64,000 nt of DNA from Pythium myriotylum (Eukaryota > Oomycota > Peronosporomycetes > Pythiales > Pythiaceae), in NCBI GenBank assembly GCA_023091665.1, contig JALJCQ010000027.1, forward strand, positions 186,001 to 250,000. The letters run 5' to 3'. The notes under the pieces are model-generated. The model worked only from the letters and a program-made list of their open reading frames with translations. It was not told the DNA's origin and did no database searches. Both the position numbers and the translations under genes were made by a program. Shown in pieces: positions 10,001-21,998 of this stretch. Within the stretch, counting starts at the first letter, position 1. The number at the start of each line of letters is the position of its first letter.

Positions 10001-11370
10001 CGAGTACGAACACGAGGTATCGTCCTAGGCGCTGTGAGTACAGAGCGCGCAACTTTGAAAGGAGAATATACATGTGACTCACATGCAAGGTCTGATTCAT
10101 TTTATTCGAGAGCAATTGAAGCTCAAGCGCGCCCGAAACTCAAAGAGAGCGGTCGGGACAAGCAACAATGATATTCGACATGTTGCCGAGCGACGTTTAT
10201 CATGAAGCCCGATCCTGAATCACAAGTTTCTGTGCAATCGTAAGACTTTGGATTGCAATGATATCTGGCATTCAGAAGCTCCGAAAAACCTGCGAGAAAA
10301 AGTCGAGTACATCAGGCGGTGAATCAGTTCTACGCTTTATCGTGGGGTTGACGATCACTTGAGTTTGGTCGTGACAACCGGAGAGGGAGCGTATAACCGC
10401 ATGGCGAAGTCGCCCATTAACGTCGCGAAGGAAGATGACATATCCCACCGCGTATGTAGCCAGCGCGGTGGCCTGCTCGCTAGTGAGTGCCCTCTAGACG
10501 CTTCGTACCGCCACCGTCCGCTTCGTTGCAGGGGCGAAAACAAAACGATTGCATGATCTGGCCGTCGCCATGTTCAACCAGCGCATGTTCTCGTTTAGGC
10601 ACTGTGAAGTCACATTCGAGTAGGATTCAGATCCGACTTGTCGGGTTTTGTGCGTGTATAATATATCCATGAGAACAGACGGCAGGTTAGTACAAGACCA
10701 GTCTGTACATCGCTCCCAAAACCGGATCGTACAAGGTTTGCTCAGCTTTGTGCAAGGAAAGAAGTTTTTTCCTGGTCCACAGTTCCACTTTTTACCGTCG
10801 CCTTTAAGAGGCCACCAACAATAGTGCATACGCCTTCAACTTTTTCATTCCATTGCATGCAAAATGGCCTGAAAAGCCCTTCGTGATATCAGCATTCGTG
10901 TCAGAGTTGACCTTGACTTGGAAGTTGTGGTCTACTAGATCGCTTTGTGTAGAGAGCTCACTAGTTGCAGGCAGTGTTCCTCAACAATATATTGGACTAC
11001 CAATATTATCAATAAATCTAGCTGAAATAATTTATTGGGGCCAGCTTCAATACCCCCAAATAACGCCGTTCGGGAATCATCGTCGCCCGAACTGAACCTT
11101 GTGCCCACCAGCCAGCCGTGTCCCCGTTGTGATCAGCTCGTGATGATCAATTTGAATGGATGGGAGACTCAATTCTCATCTTGGTGGCGGTGGGAGCCTC
11201 ACCACCCTGAGTTGCTCCATCGATCCTGACGCTCATTCTTCCCTTTGCCGAAGCTAAAGGAATACAGACCACTGTATCACCGACCGCCTTCAAGCTTGTC
11301 CTGTTCATGATCGGGAGGATGCAATGACTGGCGAAGATTTTGCGAAGATGACGACTTTGTCAACCACAGG
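10001..11370. other. No gene recognised
   Basis: About 1.4 kb with no frame I can assign. An AT-rich stretch lies at about 10980-11040. Confidence 0.45.
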
Positions 11371-11826
11371 ACTTTGAAGAATGCCAAATTGACACCAACA
11401 ATGTCGGACATTTATGCACTCTTTGACAGCTTCATGTCCAAAACTGCAGCTGCGAAGGCTCACTAAGTAGCTCGAACTATCTGAGGGCCTGGAAAGACTG
11501 TTTTCAAGTCACCATACTTCGAGAGCAGCATCGTTAAAGTGTTGCGAGGAGATGAGGAGAGCCTCACTGCAGCCGAAACCATTAGCTTGAGGAGATTGGA
11601 ACGTGTTGAGATCGAAAGCGACGACGAGGATGTGGACATGTCTTTTGCGGACGAGTGCGAGTCAGTTGCAAACACGAATACTTCAGCATACACCAATCTG
11701 CAGTGGATCTGACGAGGTTGAACGCCTCTTTTCTCGGCTGGCCTTATCTTGAGAGAACGACGACACCGCTTGTATCCCGCGACGCTCAATAAGCCCCTCA
11801 TTCTCGAGTATAATGACTATCTGTGA
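11371..11826 (+). pseudogene. hAT-family transposase C-terminal remnant
   Basis: Broken plus-strand frames give the order expected for the end of a hAT transposase: LKNAKLTPTMSDIYALFDSF (11371 on), an acidic stretch ESDDEDVDM, NLQWI, then VERLFSRLAL and RRHRLYPATLN...LILEYNDYL ending at 11826. The last part is the hATC dimerisation region. At least three stops or frame changes interrupt it, so it is dead. hAT transposases cut and paste DNA elements; no terminal inverted repeats were found. Confidence 0.6.
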
Positions 11827-11992
11827 GGCGTGTAAACTGTTGTTGAAGCTCTCTGAGAGGATGCGATTACTTACAGCGAGAACGGGAAGAAGAAACCACG
11901 CACAGGCTGAACTTCACGGATATTGGAAAAAGTATTGATTGGGCGAAGCCCCATTATAATCAAACCGGCGTGTAACCACGAGTAACCGTGGG

Positions 11993-12295
11993 TTGTTCCT
12001 CAGCAAACTCACCGGTTTTAAGGACCCTATTCAAGGTGCGCATCGAACCTTACCGAAAGTGTCTCGAAGAAAAGACACAGATGTCAAAGCGACAGGGATC
12101 AGAAGCAAGTTTCGTTCCTGCGTTCCGGGAGACATGAGAGCTTTTGGTAATTTCTTGAAACATTTTTGTCAGATCACGGTGGAGTACAGTGATAGAGTCA
12201 AACAGAGGGAGACGTGTAATAGTTTGTGCAAGATTTTTTCGTTAGGTACGATTGTTCTTCCGGGAAGGATGATTCATCGGACCTGAAGAACAACT
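11993..12295 (+). other. Open frame of unknown origin before the helicase remnant
   Basis: A 97-codon frame ends at 12286 and lies directly upstream of the helicase fragment. It contains VPGDMRAFGNFLKHFCQITV. I do not recognise it. It may be unrelated or part of the same degraded element. Confidence 0.25.
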
Positions 12296-12841
12296 GTGGA
12301 TTTGCACCTGTTTGTGTCCGTCAAGTGGAGGGATGTAACCAGGTTACAATTCGTATACGTTGAGGCTTCCCTCGCTGTTGAACGTCTAGAATACAACTCA
12401 CTTTGTCCCTCCTTTGACCAAAATGCTCATATTCTTGCAGCTTCATCATGTCGACAAGTTCCAGAGTACAAGGGACCTTCCTTTGTCCATCACGTCCGTG
12501 GAGTCATTCCAGTTACGAGTAGGACGGGTGCATTGAACTCCAAACGAGATGGTCAGTTCAAACTGACGAGAACTGCCCTGCCGATTCGACTTGGATTTGC
12601 AGCCACTATACACAAAATCCAAGGCCAGACCTGTGATACTGTCGTCTTCAATCATAGCTGCGCCAAGTCGAGAGCGATGGCATACGTTGCTTTATTTCGT
12701 GTTCGTTCCAGAATGAACTTGTTCTTGTCTGCACCGATGACTCGTGCTCAGCTAGCTAAATCCGATCAAGCCAGACTCATCGACGACGCTGAATCCAAAC
12801 GAGTTGAACTCGTCGAACGAGAGTCAAATGTCTCTCTGTGA
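12296..12841 (+). pseudogene. PIF1-like helicase C-terminal remnant (Helitron-type or host-derived)
   Basis: The frame lacks an ATG at its start and encodes the end of a PIF1-family DNA helicase: LPIRLGFAATIHKIQGQTCD (motif V region) and YVALFRVRSRMNLFLSAP (motif VI, where SR is usual and FR is seen). Walker A and B motifs are missing, so the protein cannot hydrolyse ATP. In oomycetes such fragments usually derive from Helitron Rep-helicase proteins, but no Rep domain or Helitron ends are visible. The final 40 residues are charged. Confidence 0.6.
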
Positions 12842-13014
12842 TCTGAAGTCGGAGTACGTACGTCGTTTCGTCCCCCGGTAGGAGAGATAGGAGACCGTCA
12901 CGCCCCCGCGCGCTGTGCCACATCCTTTGCAGTCTGAAGGCCGTGGACACCTACCTCCTCATTCCGCGATCCGCTTCGCCCCCCACAAGCCACTCCGCCA
13001 CCGCCTCCGCAGCC

Positions 13015-14249
13015 ATGGTCAAGCTCTTTCTCATCCTCGCGGTCGCCTCGACTGCCGTGCTCTCGAGCCACGTCGCCGCCGAGAGACAGACCTACGGCAT
13101 GCTGGGTAGCCCCATGCTCGCGAACCACTTTGCGAAAAAGAAGGCCATGCTCCAGGGGCTAACCGGCACGGTCTCGGCACTGAGCATCAGCATGCCGTCG
13201 GTCAATGTCAACACAAACCCGTCGTCCATCAACTCTAACAACGTCATGTCGCCGCCAGGTGTCAGCGTGAACAACCAGGTCACGTCGCCGTCGGTCAATG
13301 TGAACAACCAGCTCAACCCGCCGAGCGTCAACGTGAACAACCAGCTGAACCCGCCAAGCGCGAACGTGAACAACGCCGTGACGTCGCCCAGCATTAGGTG
13401 AACAACCAGGTGAACCCACCGAGCGTGAACGTGAACAACGTCTCGCCTCCCAACGTGAATGTCAATAACAACATGGGGCCGCCCTCTGTCAACGTGAATA
13501 ACATCGTCTCCCCGCCTAGCGTCAATGTCAACAACAGCATGGGCTCGCCCTCTGTTAGCGTGAACAACAACGTGAGTCCTCCGTCCGTCAACGTCAAGAA
13601 CGAGATGTCGCCGCCGTCCATCAACGTGGACAACAAGGTGAGCTCACGGAGCGTGGACGTGAAGAACGAAGTGGGCTCGCCGTCGGTGAAAGCGGGCAAC
13701 ACGGTGAGTGGTCCTGGCCCGGTGACGGTGTCGTCGACGACACCCGGGTCGAGCACGACGACGATGACGACGACCACCACCACACCGACCGAGCCTTCAA
13801 CGACGACATCAACCAATCCTGGCACGAGAACGACGACGACGTCGACGACTCTGGGCACCAGTACAACTTCGACATCGTCGTCGCCACCGTCGGAACGGAC
13901 GACGACGACATCGACGACTCCGGGCACGAGTAGCACTACAACGTCGACGACGCCCGGCACGAGCTCCACGACGACCAGTACGACCCCTGGTACGAGTTCT
14001 ACGTCTGTGGACACGACGCCAGGAACCAGCTCGACGTCTGTGAACACGACACCCGGCACAAGCTCGACCACGATCTCGATCACGCCAGGCACGAGCTCCA
14101 CGTCTGTGAACACAACACCCGGCACGAGCTCGACGTTCGTGAGCACGACGCCTGGTACGAGCTCGACCACGATCTCGACCCCGCCAGGCACGAGCACGAC
14201 GTCAACGTCGACGACGCCTGGCGCTCCGAAGACGCCATGCCCGAGCTAG
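13015..14249 (+). pseudogene. Mucin-like secreted repeat protein, frameshifted
   Basis: ATG 13015 begins a signal peptide (MVKLFLILAVASTAVLSSHV). The first frame then runs through short repeats of the form PPSVNVNNQ and stops at 13399-13401. The same repeat continues at once in another frame to 14249 (NNQVNPPSVNVNN...), followed by a Thr/Ser/Pro tail of TTPGTSST repeats, a likely O-glycosylation zone. A small indel in a repeat unit at about 13395 therefore splits one gene of about 410 residues. Mucin-like secreted proteins in oomycetes sit in the cell wall or adhere to hosts. It could also be a sequencing error. The long frame on the opposite strand is an artefact of the repeats. Confidence 0.65.
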
Positions 14250-16051
14250 GGTGTGCCGCGCTCGCTCCGTGGGTAGAGCTGGGTGTGCGGATCTATCCGG
14301 TGAGTCCGCCGTAGAGTGCGGCATTTGACCACTGGAGTGTTTGTATGTGGAACAAAGTGGCGGCTGTGGTCGCGCGTAGATGGAATGTCAAGTCAGATTG
14401 TAGTATGTCTATAGAATTGGAATGAAAGTTCACGTGTTTGCCAACTTACAGTATAGCCCCTTCCCGCCACCACGCCACCACGCCATCTGCGGATTACGAC
14501 TGCCGTACACGCCGCCTCGCGCGTGGGAACTCGCTACAACGTCACCACCCACCGCGTAGAACGGAAAAAGGAAAATGGATCGTTTTGCTGCGCATAAATG
14601 AAATTAAATTTTGCTACACATAAATTAAATTTTACGAATTTTTGTACCGGTATAAACTGAATTCAACGTACGACGTTCCCATTGGATAATATGCAGAAGT
14701 GGGCAATGGGGCTTCGACTAGTTAGCAGCCCAGCGCAGCGGTGATGCTCTCTAGTATTGGGCAATAATTGATTGGGTCGAAAAAAATGACCCAATCAATA
14801 CATATTGGTATTGTGAGGAACACTGGTTGCAGGGGTCGAGGCTGTACCTTGCAAACGCCACCACAAGAACAGCGACTGCGTCGTTCTGCTGTGGTGCGTG
14901 CATAGCGCATGCGCCTCTCGACGCCTTGAATCGTTGGAGCAGACGATGCGGCCGGCAGCAATTTGGAATTTGGGTTCTGTTATAAGCTTTCCACTTGCTC
15001 TCGATGCTCGTCAGGGGCAAGATGAATATTGGTATTGAGGCCTTGCCCACCGTGGGCGAGGTGAGGCGGGTGTTAGCGTCCAAATTGCAGACTGAGGGTG
15101 ATCCTCTTCTACCCTGGCGAATGTTCTAACTATACAGCGAGCTTCCTCGGCATCTTGCCGCATCCGGAAACCGCAGCATCCAAATTGGATGCTCTGCTAA
15201 TGGTAGCTCGGCAAGTGGCTGTTTTGTTCGCCAACAACTGTACGTGTGAACTCCGAAACTGTAACCGGACTCGGCAGTGTATCGAACCAGACTGTGTTCG
15301 TACTTAAGACGAGGAGAGAATAAATGTAAGCAGAAAATCGCATTGCGCTGCGTCGCAGAGGAACAGGTTTCATGATCTAGAAGAAGCCTACCGGCGTGTG
15401 GGAATGGGACACGCACTTACTGTAATCACAAAGGATACGCGCATACGTCGCTACCAAAAATTATTTACAGGCTGGAGTGACCCTCGTGGTCTTCGAACCC
15501 TAAAAAAGAAAAAGGAACTGTTACCCGATGGAGATGGTATGCCGGTATGGATAGATCGACCGCATATGTGAACCTGAAAATCCAGAATTTGAACTGCAAC
15601 CAGGTGATTTCATTGCAAATGCGACTCCGATGATATTCGAAGCCAACGCGGAACAGTTAGTGGCAACTCCACATTGTCTCCAGAGTTGCCTCTTCATTCT
15701 CGTCTCAAATCGCAAGCGGCTGAGGTTTGATTCTCTCCCCTTGTTTACTGCTACGGAAGGAATTCACGGGGAGCTACCTAATATGAGGACGTGCGTAAGC
15801 AAGACGCAATTAAAAAGTTCTGGTTTATGGAAAAGATGGGCGTTATGGGTGCCCACTGACGAAGACAAAGCCACTTCAAATAGATGGATCCACGATCATG
15901 TCTTGTTCGCATCGGACTGCCAGAGCACCCAACACCCTCTCAGATATTTTTTCGTGATCTCAACATAATCATGAGATCATGAAAGAAGGAGAAAACAAAG
16001 TGAGAGGGTGTCTGGATATTGTTGCCAATACTATCCACATGGATTGAAAGT
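14250..16051. other. No gene recognised
   Basis: About 1.8 kb between the mucin-like gene and the copia element. It contains one strong hairpin (14767-14799) and AT-rich stretches. Frames are short. Confidence 0.5.
14767..14799. repeat. Perfect 12-bp hairpin
   Basis: ATTGATTGGGTC at 14767-14778 pairs with GACCCAATCAAT at 14788-14799 across a 9-base A-rich loop. It could be a transcription or RNA-processing structure, or a relic of a small inverted-repeat element. Confidence 0.7.
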
Positions 16052-16398
16052 TGTGGATCGCGGCGGCAGCCAGCGCGTGTACAAGCATCGCCCGGTCTGC
16101 CACAAAGCAGGCCAAGGCGCTCTCACGTCACAGGGTTTTCACGTCATCTCAGGACACCGGTTCTAAAATCGCGGATGAGCTTCCCGAGTGGGGCCCCGCG
16201 CTGGATTCACCTTCTTCGGCAAATCTGGCTAGGGTTTCTGCGTGTCTCTTTTACATTCGTAGAATGGAAGCCCGTGCGAGAACGGTTCTGCGCGAGAATC
16301 GTACAAAAGACCGAATAAGGACACTCTGGATTTTGCTTCCTAACCCACAAGTCTTTCCCGTTGGTCGCTCCCCCTGTGTTTCGCTCGCGCGAACAACA
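16052..16398 (+). repeat. 5' LTR of copia element
   Basis: 347 bp, 345 of 347 identical to 20860-21206. The two differences (C/T near 16132 and G/A near 16388) are both of the transition type. The following bases GGTTAACAGCC (16399 on) occupy the primer-binding-site position and resemble, imperfectly, the half-tRNA site of the first copia element. Confidence 0.95.
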
Positions 16399-16426
16399 GG
16401 TTAACAGCCACATCCAGCTCCGTACG

Positions 16427-17756
16427 ATGGTGAACACTCGAGGAAGCGCCAATTCCGCGAACCAAGGCCCTCCAAGCCCCGCTCGTGCGGCTACGCCGCC
16501 GCAACACCAAGCCACTGCCGCCGCAGCGCCGGCCGCGCGGGCTGCCGCGATCGCTCCAGCTGCTGCCGCGCCGGCAGCTCCAGCTCAAGTCCGACCACCG
16601 CCAGCGATTTCGCCTGCGATGGCAGCGCAGCTCGCTGCGATTAGCCCAGCGCTCGCGGCGTGGGCTGCCGCGTTCGTCCAGCCCAACGCACCAAACGACG
16701 GAAGCCAGACTTCACACTCGCAACCCGAGGAAGAACCGACTGGCGCCGGCGACGCGCGCGACTACAACGTCCAAGCTCAGGACGCCCCGAACGCCGCGCT
16801 GCTTGCGGCCAAGATGAACGTGAGCAAGAAGATCGAGACACGTACCATCACGGTCCCGCCGTTCGACGGCTCCGTGCCTCAAGGCAGTTTCGACGCCAAG
16901 GCGCGCGAGTTCTGCGAAGAACTGGACGAGCAGATGGACGTCGCTCAGGTCCTCGCCGGTCAGACGTGGTCCGATGACGTGAAGAAAGCCGTGTTCAAGA
17001 CCCACCTAACGGGCTCGGCGCGCCGCTGGTACAGCGGATGGCGTGCGGAGAACCCCACCGCGACGTAGGCCAACAGCGTCGACGCTCTGATATGGGAGTT
17101 CCGACCGATGCTGCTTGGCGTCGACGTGGCTGAGCGCATCAAAAAGGAGCGAAAGCGGTGGAACGAGACCTACCGCGAGTTTGCCGACCGCCTGCTCCAA
17201 ATGGCCGGCGCGCTCGAGGGCGGAAAGGCGCTCGCCGCGAACGCGCGCCACGCTCTGGTCGCGTTCATCCGTAACGCGTACCCCAAGCACACGGACTTTC
17301 TCGAGACCAAAGTCGAGATCGACGCCGAGAACCCGGAGACCCAGCTCAAGATCGCCGTGTCTGCGCTGTCGCGCAAGGCAGAGACAGACGGCCGCATTCC
17401 CGAGCGCAAGCGTGCGCCGCCCGCGCAGACTCCGGCTCCGACGTCAAAACCGAAGGCGAACAAGCCCCAACAGCAGCAGCAGAAGAAGACCAGCAAGCCG
17501 CCTCCGAAGGAGAACAAGAAGCGTCCGGCCGAGGCCAACGCCGCCACGGTCGAGCGTAAGAAGAAGCCCAAGACCTCGCATAACCAAGCTCCTAAGGGCC
17601 AGATCACGTGCTATGAGCGGCGCGACCGGTCACACCGCTGACTTCTGTCGCACGTATCTCCAAGGTAACAACGACGGCAAGTTTGGCAGGGGCGCGGCTC
17701 AGCTCGCCGAGGCCGACGATGCGGCCAACGACGCCGACATGAAAGACGACGAATGA
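16427..17756 (+). pseudogene. copia gag, disrupted
   Basis: ATG 16427 (MVNTRGSANS...) opens an Ala/Pro-rich gag. An in-frame TAG at 17066-17068 interrupts it; the frame continues with VDALIWEFRPMLLGVDV. A CCHC zinc knuckle (CYE...CGATGHTADFC, 17609-17650) has lost two bases, shifting the frame in the middle of the finger. The shifted frame then meets TGA at 17754-17756 just before the protease. Gag packages element RNA; this copy could give only a truncated capsid protein. Confidence 0.85.
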
Positions 17757-20700
17757 GATACAGGCGTCCGGTGGTGCCCGGTCCTCTTGGACTCGGGTGC
17801 GTCGCGCCACCTGACGGGTCGACTTGAAGACCTCACGCTGACAAGCAAGAACCAAGCGCTCGTCATCAAGGTGGCCGATGGTCGATCTGTGGTGGCTCGC
17901 GAGAAAGGACGGATGAAGATTCAAGCGCTAGTAGACGACGGTAAAGGTAATGTCATCGCCCGAGACTTTGTCTTGGACAACGTATACTACGTGCCCAACT
18001 TCCCCAAGACGTTGCTGTCCGTCTCGACTCTCGTGAATGCCGGGCACGCCGTCGAGTTCAAGCCCACCGGCTGCACCGTGTTCGGCGGCAACCGCAAGCG
18101 TGTGTCATGCATCGCGCCGGTTGTCGATGGCGTGTACCCGATCCTGACGCAGAGCCAGTTGTCTGCGGCGAGCGCGGCCGCGGTGGCAAGTGCCCTCTCG
18201 GTGCTCGGCCGTGACCTCGAGACCTGGCACCGCCGGTTCGGGCACGTGAACTATAAGACGCTGAAAGAGATGGCCAAGAACAAGGTCGTGCGCGGACTCA
18301 ACATCGAGCCTGGGGAAAAGCCCCCGATGTGCGTCGTGTGCGCGATCGTCAAAGCCGTCGACCGACGAGTTCGCCGCAGGCGTCGTGTCCGCCGACTTGA
18401 GTAATCCACTGGCCAAGTCTCGCGAAGGCTATCGGTACTTTATGGTCGTCGTGTGGCGCGGGTTTCTACAGGCCTACCCCATGAAGAAGAAGTCCGAGGC
18501 CACGGGCAAGATCAAGACGTTCCTCAAGCTGATCGAGCGCCAAGCCGGTGTCCCGTCGACCGAGATCAAGGTGATCCGGACCGACGGCGGCTCCGAGTTC
18601 CTCAACCGGGACTTCCGGCGACTCGTTCGACAAGAAGGCATCTGGCACGAACACACAGCGCGCTACAGCTCGTTCCAGAACGGTGTGGCTGAGCGCGCCG
18701 TGCGCACCGTCACGGAGATGGCGTCGGCGATCCTGACCGACTCCGGCCTCCTCCACATCATGTGGGCGGACGCGCTGTTGCACGCCGTGTTCCTCAGGAA
18801 TAGGATCCCAAGGCGAGGCGAGTCCGTGACGCCCCTGGAGAAGCTGTTCAAGAGGCGTCCGGACGTTAGCAAGGTGCCGATCTTCGGCCAAGCCGTGTCG
18901 TCGCGCGTGCCTGACGAGATCCGCTCCAAGTACAAGCGATTCACAAACACACGCGGCGAACTCGGCGCGTTCGTTGGCTGCACAGACGAAGTCAAGGGGT
19001 ACAAGGTCTACGTGCCCGGCCCCGGTCACCCAGTGTTCGAGTCCCGCGGTGCGACGCTCATCGACCGCATGCTCCACGAGCTCACGAGCGTCGGCATCAA
19101 CAACGACAGCGACTTCGAGCCCGACAGCGACGACGAGCGAGACGCGAGACTCCCCGCAAGACGCGCGCGAGAACGACGCGGTCCACGAGTCAGACTCCAC
19201 TGCGCGGCGCCGTTCTCGTCGGATCGAGCAACAGACGGCCACAGAAGCAGTCGCTTTTGCCGTTCTTGGGGAGGTGATCCGCGAGCCCCTCAACTTAGCT
19301 GAGGCTCGCCGCTCGCCGCAGTGGGTCGAGTGGGACCGCGCCATCACGGAGGAGGTCCAGGCGTTGTTCGACAACGGCACGTTCGAGTGGGTGGTGCCGT
19401 TACCAAACACCGCCGTGCTCGACCACACGATCCAGTTTCGACTCAAGACGGGAACCCACGGCGAGATAGTGCAGTACAAGGCCCGCTTGTGCGCGCGCGG
19501 GTACAAGCAGCGCTACATGATCGACTTCGTTGACACCTACGCTCCAGTTGCGACGGTTCGAGTCTTCTTCGTGCTTGTGGCCAAGCTCGGGCTCGTGGTC
19601 CGCCAAGGCGACGTGCCCGCGGCGTACGTCAAGGCCGACTTGCCGGACACGATTTACATGAAGCCTGTGCCTGGTTTCGCCCAAATTGGTCAAGAGGGTA
19701 AGGTCTGGCGTCTCCGCAAGGCCCTCTACGGACTGCGCCAAGCGGGACGCGAGTGGAACAAGGCTATCGACCAGTTCCTCAAGGAGTATGGGCTCACGCC
19801 CACGGACGTCGACCGCTGTCTCTATTTTGCTTACGTTGATGGCTCACTCCTTCTAGTGTGTCTATATGTAGACGATCTACTCGTGGCGCACAAGAGCGAT
19901 GAGCAAGTCCTGCGGCTCATGGCGGCGCTCAACCTGCGCTACCAGGTCAAGGACATGGGTACGCCGGATCAGTTTCTCGGCATGCGAGTCGAGCGGCCAG
20001 ACCCGTCGATCGTGTTGCTCTCGCAGACTGCATACGTGGACGAGGTGCTGCATCGCTTCGCGATGGACGAGGCCAAGCCCGTGCGCACGCCGATGATCCC
20101 GGGCTCCAGACTCGACGAGCTTGAAGGCGAGATCCCGACCGACGAGGCCGACGAGATGCGGCGCATGCCGTACCGGGAAGCCGTCGGTGCGCTGCTCTAC
20201 TTGGCGCGAGTCACGCGCCCGGATGCGAGTTTCGCCGTCGGGCAGCTCGCGCGTCACAACGCGAAGCCGCGAAAGCTCGCGTGGACCGCTGCCAAGCACC
20301 TGCTTCGGTACCTGTCCGGCACCAAGCAGCTGCGGCTCAAGCTCCTGCCAAACTCGGACGACATCGTGGTCGCGTCCGATGCCGACTGGGCCAACGACAA
20401 GGCCGACCGCAAGTCGATCTCGGGCCACGTCGTCTTCCTCTTCGGCTGCCCGGTCGCGTGGGCCAGCAAGAAGCAGTCCGTCGTCGCCAAGTCAAGCACC
20501 GCGGCCGAGTACATCGCCGCGGACGACGCGATCGAGGACGGTGAGCTTGTTCAGCTCATCATCAACCAGGTGCTCCAGATAAAGGTGCCGCTCGTCCTCG
20601 CCATGGACAGCCAGCCAGCCATCGCTCGGCTCAAGCGGCAAGGTCTCAGTGAGCGACAGAAAACCGTGGACGTTAAGTACAAGGCTGCCAAGGGTCTTCT

Positions 20701-20830
20701 TCTCGAGGGCAAGATCGCAGTGCATTACACGCCGACGGGCGAGATGCCTGCGGACCTCCTGACGAAGGCTCTCGGACCACTCCAGCACCAACGCAAGTGT
20801 GGCCTATGTGGCCTCTCGAGCGTCGAGTAA
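17757..20830 (+). pseudogene. copia pol (protease, integrase, RT, RNase H), disrupted
   Basis: Protease active site LLDSGASRHLTG near 17790; GAG-pre-integrase WHRRFGHVNY...CVVC near 18230-18340; a frame change near 18360; integrase with D (SADLSNP), D (IRTDGGSEF) and E ([12 protein letters not shown]); a second frame change near 19140; then an unbroken stretch to TAA 20830 holding copia reverse transcriptase (LYVDDLLVA active site near 19865) and RNase H ([19 protein letters not shown]). The RT-RNase H part alone keeps about 600 codons. Confidence 0.9.
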
Positions 20831-20850
20831 ACGTACTCGTGCGCTGCTTG

Positions 20851-20859
20851 TGGGGGAGG
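20851..20859 (+). promoter_or_regulatory. Polypurine tract
   Basis: TGGGGGAGG directly abuts the 3' LTR start at 20860, the position from which plus-strand DNA synthesis is primed. Confidence 0.8.
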
Positions 20860-21206
20860 TGTGGATCGCGGCGGCAGCCAGCGCGTGTACAAGCATCGCC
20901 CGGTCTGCCACAAAGCAGGTCAAGGCGCTCTCACGTCACAGGGTTTTCACGTCATCTCAGGACACCGGTTCTAAAATCGCGGATGAGCTTCCCGAGTGGG
21001 GCCCCGCGCTGGATTCACCTTCTTCGGCAAATCTGGCTAGGGTTTCTGCGTGTCTCTTTTACATTCGTAGAATGGAAGCCCGTGCGAGAACGGTTCTGCG
21101 CGAGAATCGTACAAAAGACCGAATAAGGACACTCTGGATTTTGCTTCCTAACCCACAAGTCTTTCCCGTTGGTCGCTCCCCCTGTGTTTCGCTCGCACGA
21201 ACAACA
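20860..21206 (+). repeat. 3' LTR of copia element
   Basis: 347 bp, matching 16052-16398 with two substitutions. Ends AACAACA at 21206. Confidence 0.95.
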
Positions 21207-21369
21207 GAAGTGTCTGCAACGATAGAGAACCATTCACTAGCACTCAATTCTTTTCGAAAAGGGATTTACAGGTAGGCGCAGAGCGCAAAACGACGACAGA
21301 AGCGAATCGTCACGATAGAAAAACCGCCCCACCCAGCCACCAGTTATCAAAAGCGAGCTTCACAGGTTT

Positions 21370-21392
21370 CCAACTTCAAAATTTGAAGTTGG
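21370..21392. repeat. 11-bp palindrome
   Basis: CCAACTTCAAA (21370-21380) and TTTGAAGTTGG (21382-21392) form a perfect inverted repeat around one base. It directly abuts the larger foldback. Confidence 0.85.
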
Positions 21393-21546
21393 AGTATTCA
21401 GTGTTCACGGCAGTTGTGTGGATAGGAAAAGACGAATCGTACTCATCAGATTTCGTACATTGAATTTCGTATGTTTAATGTACGAAATCTGATGAGTACG
21501 ATTCTTCTTTTCCTGTCCACACAACTGCCATGAACACTGAATATTC
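21392..21546. repeat. Foldback element: 70-bp arms, 15-base loop
   Basis: 21392-21461 and 21477-21546 are inverted copies with four mismatches in 70 positions, separated by 15 bases. It is either a miniature inverted-repeat element lacking an interior, or a hairpin RNA source. No protein frame spans it. Confidence 0.9.
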
Positions 21547-21940
21547 TTTTCAGACAAATTTTAAGCTAGCGATTACTGGCTGAAAAGGCAAGTTCATGGG
21601 TATCCTGATGTTACATGGAGTCTGACCATACGATGTGTGTAGAATTCTCGATGTCAAGGTTGAATAGAGCGGTAAATAGCCTCGGAGAAATCTTAAGAGT
21701 CAAGATTTTTGCGTCCTGACCTTCTCTTGAGGAGATACTCCAGGTGGAGAGAACGAATCTTGATTATCACATACGCGACTCATAAGAACTCCGGCATCCA
21801 TCACCAGCAAAAATCTGTTTGGGCACTTCCGTCGACCGGCCATGGCAGCCATAACTTGAACTGTCTCATTCCTATGAGACAATCTAGCGAAGACCTCACG
21901 AGTCGTGAATGGAACATCGCACTCAATATTTGTATTCTTT

Positions 21941-21955
21941 TCGATCAAGTCGCCT
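21941..21955 (+). promoter_or_regulatory. Shared leader motif of small secreted genes (copy)
   Basis: TCGATCAAGTCGCCT, 44 bases upstream of ATG 21999. It matches TCGAACAAGTCGCCTCGA ahead of the genes at 23283 and 26547 and TCGAGCAAGTCGCCTCGA ahead of 28517. Confidence 0.6.
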
Positions 21956-21998
21956 TAGAATTCTTCCCCGAAGTATTCGGCCATCCATTTGTCCGACT

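Larger units (their letters stand above)
16052..21206 (+). mobile_element. Complete Ty1/copia retrotransposon, recent but coding-defective
   Basis: Two 347-bp LTRs (16052-16398 and 20860-21206) begin TGTGG and end AACA, and differ at two positions only. Flanking bases AAAGT and GAAGT could be a 5-bp target duplication with one change. Between them lie gag, protease, integrase, reverse transcriptase and RNase H in copia order, and a purine tract TGGGGGAGG (20851-20859) directly before the 3' LTR. The coding region carries two in-frame stops and three frame changes, so it makes no full polyprotein even though the LTRs indicate recent insertion. Confidence 0.95.
21207..21998. other. Non-coding flank with foldback hairpin; otherwise nothing recognised
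   Basis: Holds the foldback at 21370-21546 and, near 21941, the leader motif of the following secreted gene. No other gene is visible. Confidence 0.5.

Noticed and set aside
13394..14197. 268-codon frame on the minus strand (Val-rich repeats)
   Set aside because: Exact shadow of the Thr/Asn-rich repeats of the mucin-like gene, which has the signal peptide.
18466..19506. 346-codon minus-strand frame within the copia element
   Set aside because: Antisense shadow of integrase.
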